This document shows positions 1 through 5,204 of a DNA stretch of 5,204 bases, piece by piece (within the stretch, counting starts at the first letter, position 1; every line of letters starts with the position of its first letter). Where the stretch lies: the NCBI GenBank assembly GCA_020056545.1, contig JAGVHM010000017.1, positions 1 to 5,204 on the forward strand, read 5' to 3'. The notes below the pieces were generated by a model that made no database searches, had not been told where the DNA came from, and saw nothing but the letters and a program-made list of their open reading frames with translations. Source of the stretch: a bacterium. Its GTDB lineage: Bacteria > Desulfobacterota > Deferrimicrobia > Deferrimicrobiales > Deferrimicrobiaceae. A program made the translations under genes and the position numbers.

Positions 1-5
1 AATAA

Positions 6-689
6 TTGGAACCATCGCGGACAGCGGCGGCGCTCTTCGGCGGCACCTTCGATCCGTTCCACAACGGACATCTGCGAATGGCGCTGGAAGTGAAGGAGGC
101 GCTGCGGCTGCCCCGGGTCGTGCTCCTCCCGTCGCACCAGCCCCCTCACAAACCGAAACAGCCGGTGACCGACGCCAGGCACCGGCTGGCCATGGTCGCC
201 GCCGCGGTTGCCGGCCTTCCCGGGATGGAAGGATCCGACCTGGAGATTCGGCGCGGCGGAGCATCCTACTCACTCCTGACGGTCATGGATTTCCGGCGCG
301 CCGAGCCGTTCACGGAGTTCCTCTTCGTGATCGGGGCCGACGCCTTCGCCGAGATCCCGACCTGGTACCGGTACGAGGAGCTCCTTCTGGCGTGCGACTT
401 CATCCTCCTCCCCCGTCGGGGCGCGGAAGGCATGCCTGCCGTGCCGGCAGGCATGCGTATTGAAAAAGAGGAGCCGCATTGCTATAGTTGGGACGGGGAA
501 AGCTACCGCATCCCCGGCGGCAGGAGGCTTTTCTGCCCTTCGCTGCCGGCCCTGGAGATATCCTCGAGCTCCATCCGAGAGAAAGTCCGGAAGGGTAAGT
601 GCATCCGGGGGCTCGTACCGCCGGAAGTGGAGCGGTATATTTTCGAACACGGGCTATATCTAGAGCCTGGGGAGGGAAGACAACCATAG
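6..689 (+). CDS. nadD: Nicotinate-nucleotide adenylyltransferase NadD
   Basis: Transfers AMP from ATP to nicotinate mononucleotide, giving deamido-NAD, the cytosolic step shared by de novo and salvage NAD synthesis. Seen: the nucleotidyltransferase signature GTFDPFHNGH at residues 13-22 (the HxGH-type motif is H19-N-G-H22), a TWYRYEEL segment in mid-protein, LLPRRG before the variable loop, ISSSSIR at 185-191, and a typical EHGLY ending followed by a nine-residue tail. The length of 227 aa is slightly above the usual 200-215. The start is TTG at 6: an in-frame TAA lies directly before it at 3-5, and the next ATG (near 78) would remove the active-site motif. Any ribosome binding site lies almost entirely outside the window. 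Residues 142-151 are encoded by a perfect palindrome (430-456) and look like an insertion in the loop before the ISSS motif. rsfS follows, as in many bacteria, but 176 bp away. The identification is firm; the start is moderately firm. Confidence 0.95.
   Translation: MEPSRTAAALFGGTFDPFHNGHLRMALEVKEALRLPRVVLLPSHQPPHKPKQPVTDARHRLAMVAAAVAGLPGMEGSDLEIRRGGASYSLLTVMDFRRAEPFTEFLFVIGADAFAEIPTWYRYEELLLACDFILLPRRGAEGMPAVPAGMRIEKEEPHCYSWDGESYRIPGGRRLFCPSLPALEISSSSIREKVRKGKCIRGLVPPEVERYIFEHGLYLEPGEGRQP
430..456. repeat. Perfect short palindrome inside nadD
   Basis: Two perfectly complementary 12-nt arms, GCATGCCTGCCG (430-441) and CGGCAGGCATGC (445-456), flank a TGC loop. The element lies within nadD and is read in frame as G-M-P-A-V-P-A-G-M-R (residues 142-151), between the conserved LPRRG and ISSS motifs where family members vary in length. 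The TGCCTGCC/GGCAGGCA core resembles short dispersed palindromes found in many GC-rich genomes. That it is a mobile or dispersed repeat here is inferred, because only one copy is in the window. The RNA could form a strong hairpin within the nadD message. Confidence 0.75.
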
Positions 690-694
690 CGACA

Positions 695-874
695 AGTTCG
701 CTTTTCTCGCCATGGTTCGTCGCGAGACGGTGGAGACGGGCGTGGATACAAGGCGTCGCGACCGAGGGCACCGGAGGCGTAGTTGACACTACGCCGAGGA
801 GCCCGACCGAGCGCAACGCAGTAGACATGCACGTATCCGCCGTCGCAGCAGAAGCATGGTGAGAAATGCGAACT
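695..874. repeat. Long imperfect palindromic element between nadD and rsfS
   Basis: The left arm (695-783) and the reverse complement of the right arm (874-788) align over their whole length with a few 1-2 nt gaps, at roughly 70% identity by hand. The best blocks are the outer ends (AGTTCGC, then TTTCTC, then CCATG, each separated by one mismatch) and the centre (GGCGTAGT paired with ACTACGCC). The element begins six bases after the nadD stop codon and ends in the third codon of rsfS. It fills the only sizeable non-coding gap in the window. I see no convincing protein in it: the open frames crossing it match no family I recognise. Its size and full-length symmetry suggest a MITE-like or REP/BIME-like dispersed element, or a large structured RNA. 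No target-site duplication is obvious. Being a repeat elsewhere in the genome is an inference. Confidence 0.72.
776..795. repeat. Perfect hairpin at the centre of the long palindrome
   Basis: GGCGTAGT (776-783) and ACTACGCC (788-795) are perfectly complementary around a TGAC loop (784-787). This is the axis of symmetry of the 695-874 element. It is not followed by a run of T, so it does not look like a terminator by itself. A TTGACA hexamer (783-788) spans the loop, but no matching -10 box is seen at the usual spacing. Confidence 0.7.
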
Positions 875-1216
875 AAGGAAACGCTTCTCCGGTGTGCGCG
901 GCTGGCCCAGGAAAAGAAGGCCGCAGACGTCCGCGCACTGGATGTCCGGGATTGTGCCTCCTTCACCGACTATTTCCTCCTATGCTCGGGCACCTCCGAC
1001 CGGCAGGTCACCGCCGTCGCCCATCACATCGAGGAGTCGCTGAAAAAGGAAGGGGTGCGTCCGCTCGGTCTCGAGGGGATCCGCGAAGGACGCTGGGCCC
1101 TCCTGGACTACGGCGACTTCGTCGTGCACGTCTTCCTTTCCAGCGTAAGGGACTTCTACAACTTTGACCGGCTGTGGGGATCAGCACCCGAGGTCCCCCT
1201 CCCCGAGGAGCGATAA
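866..1216 (+). CDS. rsfS: Ribosomal silencing factor RsfS
   Basis: RsfS (Iojap/DUF143 family) binds ribosomal protein uL14 on the free large subunit and blocks subunit joining, lowering translation in starvation or stationary phase. Seen: the full family pattern over 116 aa, a usual length, with ALDVRDCASFTDYFLLCSG at 24-42, TSDRQV at 43-48, PLGLEG at 66-71, W77, and the DYGDFVVHVF strand at 81-90. The ATG at 866 is chosen because the protein then begins with the helix normal for the family, and no in-frame alternative lies close by. The Shine-Dalgarno is poor: GGTGAG at 858-863 is only two bases from the ATG. Both the site and the first three codons lie within the terminal arm of the palindromic element 695-874. 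lapAB follows after 18 bp. The usual partner rlmH is not next to it here. Function is confident; how it is translated is less clear. Confidence 0.95.
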   Translation: MRTKETLLRCARLAQEKKAADVRALDVRDCASFTDYFLLCSGTSDRQVTAVAHHIEESLKKEGVRPLGLEGIREGRWALLDYGDFVVHVFLSSVRDFYNFDRLWGSAPEVPLPEER

Positions 1217-1219
1217 CCC

Positions 1220-1224
1220 GGAGG
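1220..1224 (+). promoter_or_regulatory. Ribosome binding site of the lapA-lapB fusion
   Basis: GGAGG lies ten bases before the ATG at 1235, in the 18-bp gap after rsfS. It supports the chosen start and translation from a shared message with rsfS. Confidence 0.7.
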
Positions 1225-1234
1225 AATCCTGCTC

Positions 1235-2566
1235 ATGGCCGTCCGCCTGCTCTTCCTGCTCTTCGTAGTCATCCTGGTCGGTTTCGCCTACATATCCCTT
1301 CTCAATGGCCAACATATACCGTTCTTCTACTCCGCCAGGGGCCAGATGGACGTCACGGTCGCCGAGCTAGTCATCCTTTCCTTCTCGCTTGGCGCGGCGA
1401 TCGTGATCCTGGGCACGCTTGTGAAGGACGTGACCCTCGCCTCGAAGAACTGGAAGGAACGCAGGGAGAAACAGCGCAAGGAGGCCGCGCGAACCCGCGT
1501 GGCGAAGGCGCAGGAGCTATTCCAGAAGGGCATGCTCGACGATGCGGCGAAGGAGCTGGAACGAAGTCTTTCCGTGAATCCGGACGACCGCGAGGCCCTC
1601 GATCTGTTCTCTTCCGTCGAGTCGGAGCGGGGAAACTCCCTTGAGGCCGTGAAGGCCCTGACGAAACTCAAGCAGCTCGATCCTTCCGACCTGTCCGTCT
1701 TCTTCCGGCTTGCCGCCCTCTACCGGCGGATGAACGACCTGGACAACGCGCTTTCGCTCCTCAAGGCCATCGAGGACTCCGAGGGGGAAAACCCGCGGGC
1801 TTGGGAGGGCTTGCGGGACATACACATCCTCCGCAACGAAATGGTGCCCGCATACGCGATGCAGAAGAAGATCATGAAGCACAAGGGGAAGTCCGCGACC
1901 CCAAGGGACCAGGAGTTCTTCGACGCCCTTCGGTACGAGAAGGCGGCCGCAAGGATGGCGGAAGGAAAGACCGACGACGCGGAAAGGAGGCTTAGGGATC
2001 TTGTCAGGGACCACCCGCTGCTGTGCGCGCCATATATCGCCCTTTCCGAGCGGATGCGGTCGCGCGGCGGAATCCAGGAGGCCACAGACCTCCTGCTGAA
2101 GGGCTACCGCGCGACCCGGAATGCTGTTTTCCTGATCAAGCTGGAGGACCTCGGAGTCGAGACGGAAAACCCGCAATCGGTGATCGGGTTCTATACGGAC
2201 CTGCTGCAGGAGGTCCCCTCCGACTTCGACGCCAACCTCTTCATGGGGAAGTTTTTCCTGCGCCTGGAGATGAACGACGAGGCGGTGGAACAGTTGTTGA
2301 AAGCGGAATCGCTGGAGCCTGAGCGTGAATCGGTCCACATCCTCCTCGCGGAGGCGTTCCGGCGGAGGGGCCGCTATGAATCCGCCTGCCAGCACTACCA
2401 GCGCGCTTTCGCCTACAAGCGGCGCTATCTCATCCCCTTCCGCTGCGGAGAATGCGGGAAGGCCACGATCAAGTGGGCCCCAAGGTGTCCCGACTGCTGC
2501 GCCTGGAACAGCTATGCCATCGATCACGGAACGCGGGATTTCGCCTCCCCCGCTTCAATCCGGTGA
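1235..2566 (+). CDS. lapB: LapA-LapB fusion: membrane-anchored TPR protein with rubredoxin-like metal site
   Basis: LapB (YciM) is an inner-membrane TPR protein that in enterobacteria acts with FtsH to control LpxC turnover and so LPS synthesis; LapA is a small two-helix membrane partner. This 443-aa protein appears to join both. Seen: two hydrophobic segments at about 4-23 and 41-63, separated by NGQHIPFFYSARGQ, which resembles the LapA/DUF1049 domain. A basic, charged linker follows to about 90, then a series of TPR-like helical pairs (for example AQELFQKGMLDDAAKELERS and the repeat ending VNPDD). The C-terminal metal knuckle has C404-G-E-C407 and C418-P-D-C421, with a W after CCA, as in LapB. 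The last 20 or so residues are poorly conserved. Canonical LapB has one N-terminal membrane helix and about 389 aa. The 3' end overlaps the proposed comF start by 53 bp. The LapB-type call is good; the LapA assignment of the N-terminus rests on pattern resemblance. Confidence 0.85.
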   Translation: MAVRLLFLLFVVILVGFAYISLLNGQHIPFFYSARGQMDVTVAELVILSFSLGAAIVILGTLVKDVTLASKNWKERREKQRKEAARTRVAKAQELFQKGMLDDAAKELERSLSVNPDDREALDLFSSVESERGNSLEAVKALTKLKQLDPSDLSVFFRLAALYRRMNDLDNALSLLKAIEDSEGENPRAWEGLRDIHILRNEMVPAYAMQKKIMKHKGKSATPRDQEFFDALRYEKAAARMAEGKTDDAERRLRDLVRDHPLLCAPYIALSERMRSRGGIQEATDLLLKGYRATRNAVFLIKLEDLGVETENPQSVIGFYTDLLQEVPSDFDANLFMGKFFLRLEMNDEAVEQLLKAESLEPERESVHILLAEAFRRRGRYESACQHYQRAFAYKRRYLIPFRCGECGKATIKWAPRCPDCCAWNSYAIDHGTRDFASPASIR

Positions 2567-3314
2567 CGCGGGGACAGGGCCGGATGAGCCGTTTCCCCGC
2601 CGCGCATTCCGGGAGTTCCTGACCGGGATCCGTCACTTAGGCGCGCTTTTCCCGCTTTCCCAGGCGGATTTTTCCGCCGGATCCGTCCTGAGCTGGGTCG
2701 CCCACGGCGGACAGGAGTGTCCATCCTGCGGCGGCTTCACGCGTCACGCGTCCTGTCCCGGCATACCTGTGCCATGCGCAGCCTGCGCGGCCTCGCCCCC
2801 TTTCTATACCGCGCGTTCCCTTTTCGCATACGAGGGTCGCGTACGCGAGGGGATCCGCGCGGCGAAGTACGGACGCGGCGCGCTGCCGGCCGGGGCCCTG
2901 GCGGAACGGCTGCTGGAAGCCATCCGGGGCAGGTGGACCGACCGCTTCCCGGACTGTTTCCGGCCGGTAGTCGTCCCCGTCCCGATCATGCCGCTGAAAT
3001 ATTTCCGGCGCGGGTTCAACCTTCCCGGCCTCGTGGGTTCCGCGCTCGCGCGCGCCGCCGGCTGGCCGTTTGCGCCGCGGATGCTGCAGAGGGCCGGCGG
3101 AAATACGCCACAGGCCGGCCTGCCGCTCGCGGACAGGGAGGAAAACGTGCGAGGCGCATTCACGGTCCCGGCGGGACTTCACGCTCCACCCGGCGTCCTT
3201 CTCCTGGACGACGTCTACACTTCCGGCGCCACCGCGAAGGCCTGCGCCCTCGCCTTGAAAACCGCGGGGGCCGGGCATATAGTAGTCCTGACGGTGGCGC
3301 GCGCCGTCCCTTGA
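2514..3314 (+). CDS. comF: ComF family phosphoribosyltransferase-like protein
   Basis: ComF proteins have a zinc-finger N-terminus and a type I phosphoribosyltransferase fold; they are linked to DNA uptake in naturally competent bacteria, but their exact reaction is unsettled. Seen with the ATG at 2514 (266 aa): C69-P-S-C72 and C88-A-A-C91, then PPFYTARSLFAYEGRVREGIRAAKYG in typical form (named as two overlapping parts of the family pattern), VVPVP, RRGFN, the TPQAGLPLADREENVRGAF region, and the PRPP-binding DDVYTSGATA at 232-241. The first CxxC pair normal near LFPxxCxxC is absent; LFPLSQAD stands there. The start is uncertain: the reading frame is open well into lapAB, and ATG 2514 has no good Shine-Dalgarno. 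The only other candidate before the conserved region is CTG 2619. The first 35 or so residues are proline-rich and unlike the family. Cytosolic; likely translated by coupling to lapAB. Confidence 0.88.
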   Translation: MPSITERGISPPPLQSGDAGTGPDEPFPRRAFREFLTGIRHLGALFPLSQADFSAGSVLSWVAHGGQECPSCGGFTRHASCPGIPVPCAACAASPPFYTARSLFAYEGRVREGIRAAKYGRGALPAGALAERLLEAIRGRWTDRFPDCFRPVVVPVPIMPLKYFRRGFNLPGLVGSALARAAGWPFAPRMLQRAGGNTPQAGLPLADREENVRGAFTVPAGLHAPPGVLLLDDVYTSGATAKACALALKTAGAGHIVVLTVARAVP

Positions 3315-3326
3315 TCCATACTGCAC

Positions 3327-3332
3327 AGGAGA
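3327..3332 (+). promoter_or_regulatory. Ribosome binding site of the nitrilase-family gene
   Basis: AGGAGA lies four bases before the ATG at 3337, in the 22-bp gap after comF. It fixes the start of the downstream gene. Confidence 0.7.
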
Positions 3333-3336
3333 CAAC

Positions 3337-4140
3337 ATGATTCGTCCGTTCAAGGCCGCCGCCCTCCAGTTCCGCATCGACATGGAAGACGTCGACGCGA
3401 ACGCGGTGCGGGCGTTCGCTCTTTTACGGCAAGCCGCCGAACAGGGCGCGTCTCTCGCCGTGCTCCCGGAAATGTGGAGCACGGGCTTCGCCTACGGTCG
3501 TCTGGCCGTCCTGTCCGACACCACCCCCGAGATTCTGCGCAGCCTGTGCAAGTTCGCCTTTGACAAGCGGATGGCGATCGCCGGCTCGCTCCCCGAGCGG
3601 ACCGGGAGATCCGTCTGCAACACGCTTTACGTCATCGACCGGAAAGGCGCGATCGCCGGGCGGTACCGGAAGGCGCACCTGTTCCAGCCTTCCGACGAGC
3701 ACCTTCACTTCCGGAGGGGGACCGCCGCAGAAGTGGTGCGCACCGATCTCGGGAACATCGGGCCGCTGATCTGCTACGACCTCAGGTTCCCCGAGATCTC
3801 GCGGAAATATTTCCTGGAGGATGCCGGCCTTCTCTGCGTGAGCGCGCAGTGGCCCTCCATCCGGAAAGGCCACTGGGAGCTGCTCAACACGGCGCGGGCG
3901 GTGGAGAACCAGATATTCGTCGTGGCCGCCAACGCCGTCGGGGCATCGGGCAGCTTCAGGTTCTCCGGCGGGTCGCTGATAGTGTCTCCCCTCGGCGAGA
4001 GGCTGGCGTTCGGCGGCGAGGACGAGGGGCTGGCAACCGCGGTGGTAGATCCATCCATTGCCGTCGATTTCAGGAGGAGGATCCCGTGCGCGCTGGACAG
4101 GAACGTTCGCGCATACAGGCCGACCCGGCGAAAAAAATAA
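3337..4140 (+). CDS. Carbon-nitrogen hydrolase (nitrilase superfamily, omega-amidase/Nit2-like)
   Basis: Nitrilase-superfamily enzymes hydrolyse amide or nitrile C-N bonds through a Glu-Lys-Cys triad in the cytosol. Seen: all three residues in their usual settings, E45 in VLPEMWSTGF, K112 in YRKAHLF and C146 in ICYDLRFPE, plus NTARAVENQ in the second half. The 267-aa length fits the single-domain branch. The start at 3337 is supported by AGGAGA four bases upstream, and the N-terminus (KAAALQFRID) matches the first strand of the fold. The closest resemblance is to omega-amidases/Nit2-like enzymes, which act on alpha-keto acid amides from glutamine or methionine transamination. The substrate cannot be assigned from sequence alone. 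The last 55 bp overlap rfaE2 in another frame, and the rfaE2 ribosome binding site is inside this gene. No signal peptide or membrane segment is seen. Confidence 0.9.
   Translation: MIRPFKAAALQFRIDMEDVDANAVRAFALLRQAAEQGASLAVLPEMWSTGFAYGRLAVLSDTTPEILRSLCKFAFDKRMAIAGSLPERTGRSVCNTLYVIDRKGAIAGRYRKAHLFQPSDEHLHFRRGTAAEVVRTDLGNIGPLICYDLRFPEISRKYFLEDAGLLCVSAQWPSIRKGHWELLNTARAVENQIFVVAANAVGASGSFRFSGGSLIVSPLGERLAFGGEDEGLATAVVDPSIAVDFRRRIPCALDRNVRAYRPTRRKK
4072..4080 (+). promoter_or_regulatory. Strong ribosome binding site that fixes the rfaE2 GTG start
   Basis: AGGAGGAGG lies five bases before GTG at 4086, within the 3' end of the nitrilase-family gene. It is the strongest Shine-Dalgarno in the window, and it selects the GTG over the long open frame that continues upstream. 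Confidence 0.8.
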
Positions 4141-4625
4141 TCGCCGCCGGGAAAACGGCATCCGTCTTCTCACGCCTCAGAAGAGAAGGGAAGCGGATCG
4201 TCTTCACCAACGGGTGCTTCGACATCCTCCACGCGGGGCACGCGCGATACCTGCTCCAGGCGGCGGAACTGGGCGACGTTCTGGTTGTCGGCGTGAACGG
4301 CGACGCCTCGGTGCGCAGGCTCAAGGGTAAAGGGCGCCCGGTCCAGGGAGAGGCGGACCGCGCATACCTGCTGGCGTCTTTTTCCTTCGTCTCCTATGTG
4401 GTTATCTTCCGGGAGGACACCCCGTCGGACCTGATCGAGCGCGTGGCGCCGGACGTGCTGGTCAAGGGGGGGGACTGGAAAGGGAAGGCGATCGTCGGGG
4501 CCGATTTCGTCAAGGCGCGCGGCGGATCGGTGCGGACCCTGCGTTTCCTCGCCGGGAGGTCCACGACAGCCATTCTCAGCCGGGCGTCAGGGGTGGCGGC
4601 GGGGATCAGCGGCGGGAAGCGCTGA
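4086..4625 (+). CDS. rfaE2: D-glycero-beta-D-manno-heptose 1-phosphate adenylyltransferase, stand-alone
   Basis: Converts heptose 1-phosphate and ATP to ADP-heptose, the precursor of the LPS inner core; equivalent to the C-terminal half of E. coli HldE. Seen with the GTG at 4086 (179 aa): RIVFTNGCFDILHAGHARYL with the catalytic H49-A-G-H52, GDVLVVGVNGDASVRRLKG, GRPV and DRA before the central region, VIFREDTPSDLI, DVLVKGGDW (K127-G-G-D130), IVGADFV and GRSTT at 157-161. Length and motif order are normal for the separate adenylyltransferase. The kinase domain is not upstream, so a separate hldA/rfaE1 kinase should exist elsewhere. The start overlaps the nitrilase gene by 55 bp and has a very strong Shine-Dalgarno. 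A run of eight G (4466-4473) encodes the invariant KGGD motif. The 3' end overlaps the opposing aminotransferase gene by 20 bp. Confidence 0.95.
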   Translation: MRAGQERSRIQADPAKKIIAAGKTASVFSRLRREGKRIVFTNGCFDILHAGHARYLLQAAELGDVLVVGVNGDASVRRLKGKGRPVQGEADRAYLLASFSFVSYVVIFREDTPSDLIERVAPDVLVKGGDWKGKAIVGADFVKARGGSVRTLRFLAGRSTTAILSRASGVAAGISGGKR

Positions 4626-5204
4626 TCTTCCGGAGCGCGCGCAGGAGCAGCGCAATCTCCTTCCGCGTCGTGAACGGCCCCGGGCTCACTCGTACCGTCC
4701 CCTCGGGGAACGTCCCTAGCGTCCTGTGCGAATTGGGGGAACAGTGCAGCCCGGCGCGCACCAGGATGCCGAACCCCTTCTCCAGCCTCCGTCCCGTCTC
4801 CGCAGGATCCATACCTTCCACGAGGAACGACAGCACGGAAACGCATTTCGCAGCATCCTTCGGGCCGAAAACCGTCACGCCCCGGATCCGCTCCATTCCT
4901 TCGATCAGCTCGGCAATCAGGCCCATCTCCTTTTTCCGGATGTTATCGGCACCCTTGCGAAGGAGCCAGGAAAGCGAGACCGCCAGCCCGGCCAGCCCCA
5001 CGCTGTTCTGCGTGCCGGACTCGAGGGCGTCGGGATAGAAATCCGGCTGATGGTCTTCTTCGGAACGGCTCCCCGTCCCGCCCTCGATGAGCGGCGCAAG
5101 GGGAACTCCCTCCCGGACGTAAAGGAAGCCGGTTCCCTGCGGGCCGAGCAGTCCCTTGTGGCCCGGGGCCGCCAGCATGTCGGCGGGCAGGTCTCCGAGG
5201 TGGA
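4606..5204 (-). CDS. Class V aminotransferase, cysteine desulfurase-like (partial, N-terminus outside window)
   Basis: PLP-dependent enzyme of the NifS/SufS-like class V fold. About 199 C-terminal residues are present; the reading frame stays open to the right edge, so the ATG at 5176-5178 is internal and the real start is outside. Seen: APGHKGLLGPQGTGFLYV, with the PLP-binding lysine of the GHK motif at 5155-5157; SGTQN, usual before the small domain; RAGLHCSPNSHRTLGT, where the Cys (4741-4743) falls at the site of the active cysteine of SufS-type desulfurases; and GTVRVSPGPFTT near the end. The pattern fits the 'cysteine desulfurase family protein' branch rather than classical IscS. It may supply sulfur for clusters or thiolation, or act on selenocysteine; the sequence does not decide. 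It is transcribed toward rfaE2 and overlaps its end by 20 bp, so it belongs to a separate unit. Confidence 0.9.
   Translation of the reverse strand, partial: HLGDLPADMLAAPGHKGLLGPQGTGFLYVREGVPLAPLIEGGTGSRSEEDHQPDFYPDALESGTQNSVGLAGLAVSLSWLLRKGADNIRKKEMGLIAELIEGMERIRGVTVFGPKDAAKCVSVLSFLVEGMDPAETGRRLEKGFGILVRAGLHCSPNSHRTLGTFPEGTVRVSPGPFTTRKEIALLLRALRKISASRR

Noticed and set aside
365..374. Palindrome GTACCGGTAC in nadD
   Set aside because: It encodes the conserved WYRY stretch of NadD; ten bases of symmetry are expected by chance.
688..705. Possible terminator after nadD (AGCGA and TCGCT around a 5-nt loop, then four T)
   Set aside because: The stem is only five base pairs and the T run is short; the T-rich part also belongs to the left arm of the larger palindrome.
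783..811. TTGACA in the palindrome centre as a -35 promoter box
   Set aside because: The hexamer 17 bases downstream (ACCGAG) does not resemble a -10 box, and the TTGACA falls across the hairpin loop by symmetry.
400..966. Long - strand open frame across the nadD end and the palindromic gap
   Set aside because: It is antisense to nadD, matches no family I know, and its composition reflects the two palindromes and GC-rich third positions rather than a protein.
1517..2527. Open frame of 336 codons on the - strand opposite lapAB
   Set aside because: It is fully antisense to a well-recognised gene and shows no family motif; long shadow frames are common at this GC content.
3111..3122. Perfect 12-bp palindrome CAGGCCGGCCTG in comF
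   Set aside because: It encodes part of the conserved TPQAGL region of ComF and is explained by GC-rich codon choice.
3849..4085. Upstream extension of the rfaE2 reading frame inside the nitrilase gene
   Set aside because: The translated extension has no RfaE2-like features, and the strong AGGAGGAGG plus GTG at 4086 gives a normal-length protein.

Overview
This GC-rich window looks like a bacterial chromosome segment from a Gram-negative organism. LPS-related genes (a LapA/LapB-type protein and an ADP-heptose adenylyltransferase) are the reason for calling it Gram-negative. The nadD-rsfS pairing, high GC and protein flavour suggest a deltaproteobacterial-type lineage (Desulfobacterota or relatives). 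That placement is an inference and cannot be proven from 5.2 kb.

Layout: six genes run on the + strand as a probable transcription unit: nadD (6-689), rsfS (866-1216), a lapA-lapB fusion (1235-2566), comF (about 2514-3314), a nitrilase-family amidohydrolase (3337-4140) and rfaE2 (4086-4625). From rsfS onward the genes are packed, with 18-22 bp gaps or 53-55 bp overlaps. A class-V aminotransferase/cysteine desulfurase-like gene on the - strand enters from the right edge and ends at 4606, overlapping the end of rfaE2 tail to tail by 20 bp.

The genes cover NAD synthesis (nadD), ribosome silencing (rsfS), control of LPS assembly (lapAB), a ComF phosphoribosyltransferase, an amidase of unknown substrate, and inner-core heptose activation (rfaE2). 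lapAB and rfaE2 both serve the LPS outer membrane. The other genes look like housekeeping neighbours.

The most unusual parts are not classical genes. The only real intergenic gap (690-865) is almost wholly filled by a long imperfect palindrome (695-874). Its two roughly 88-nt arms align along their full length around a perfect 8-bp hairpin, and its right end contains the rsfS start codon. A second, unrelated perfect palindrome (430-456, 12-bp arms, 3-nt loop) sits in frame inside nadD and encodes about ten residues of a probable surface loop. Both look like dispersed palindromic repeats. No CRISPR array, tRNA, rRNA, insertion sequence or confident terminator is visible.
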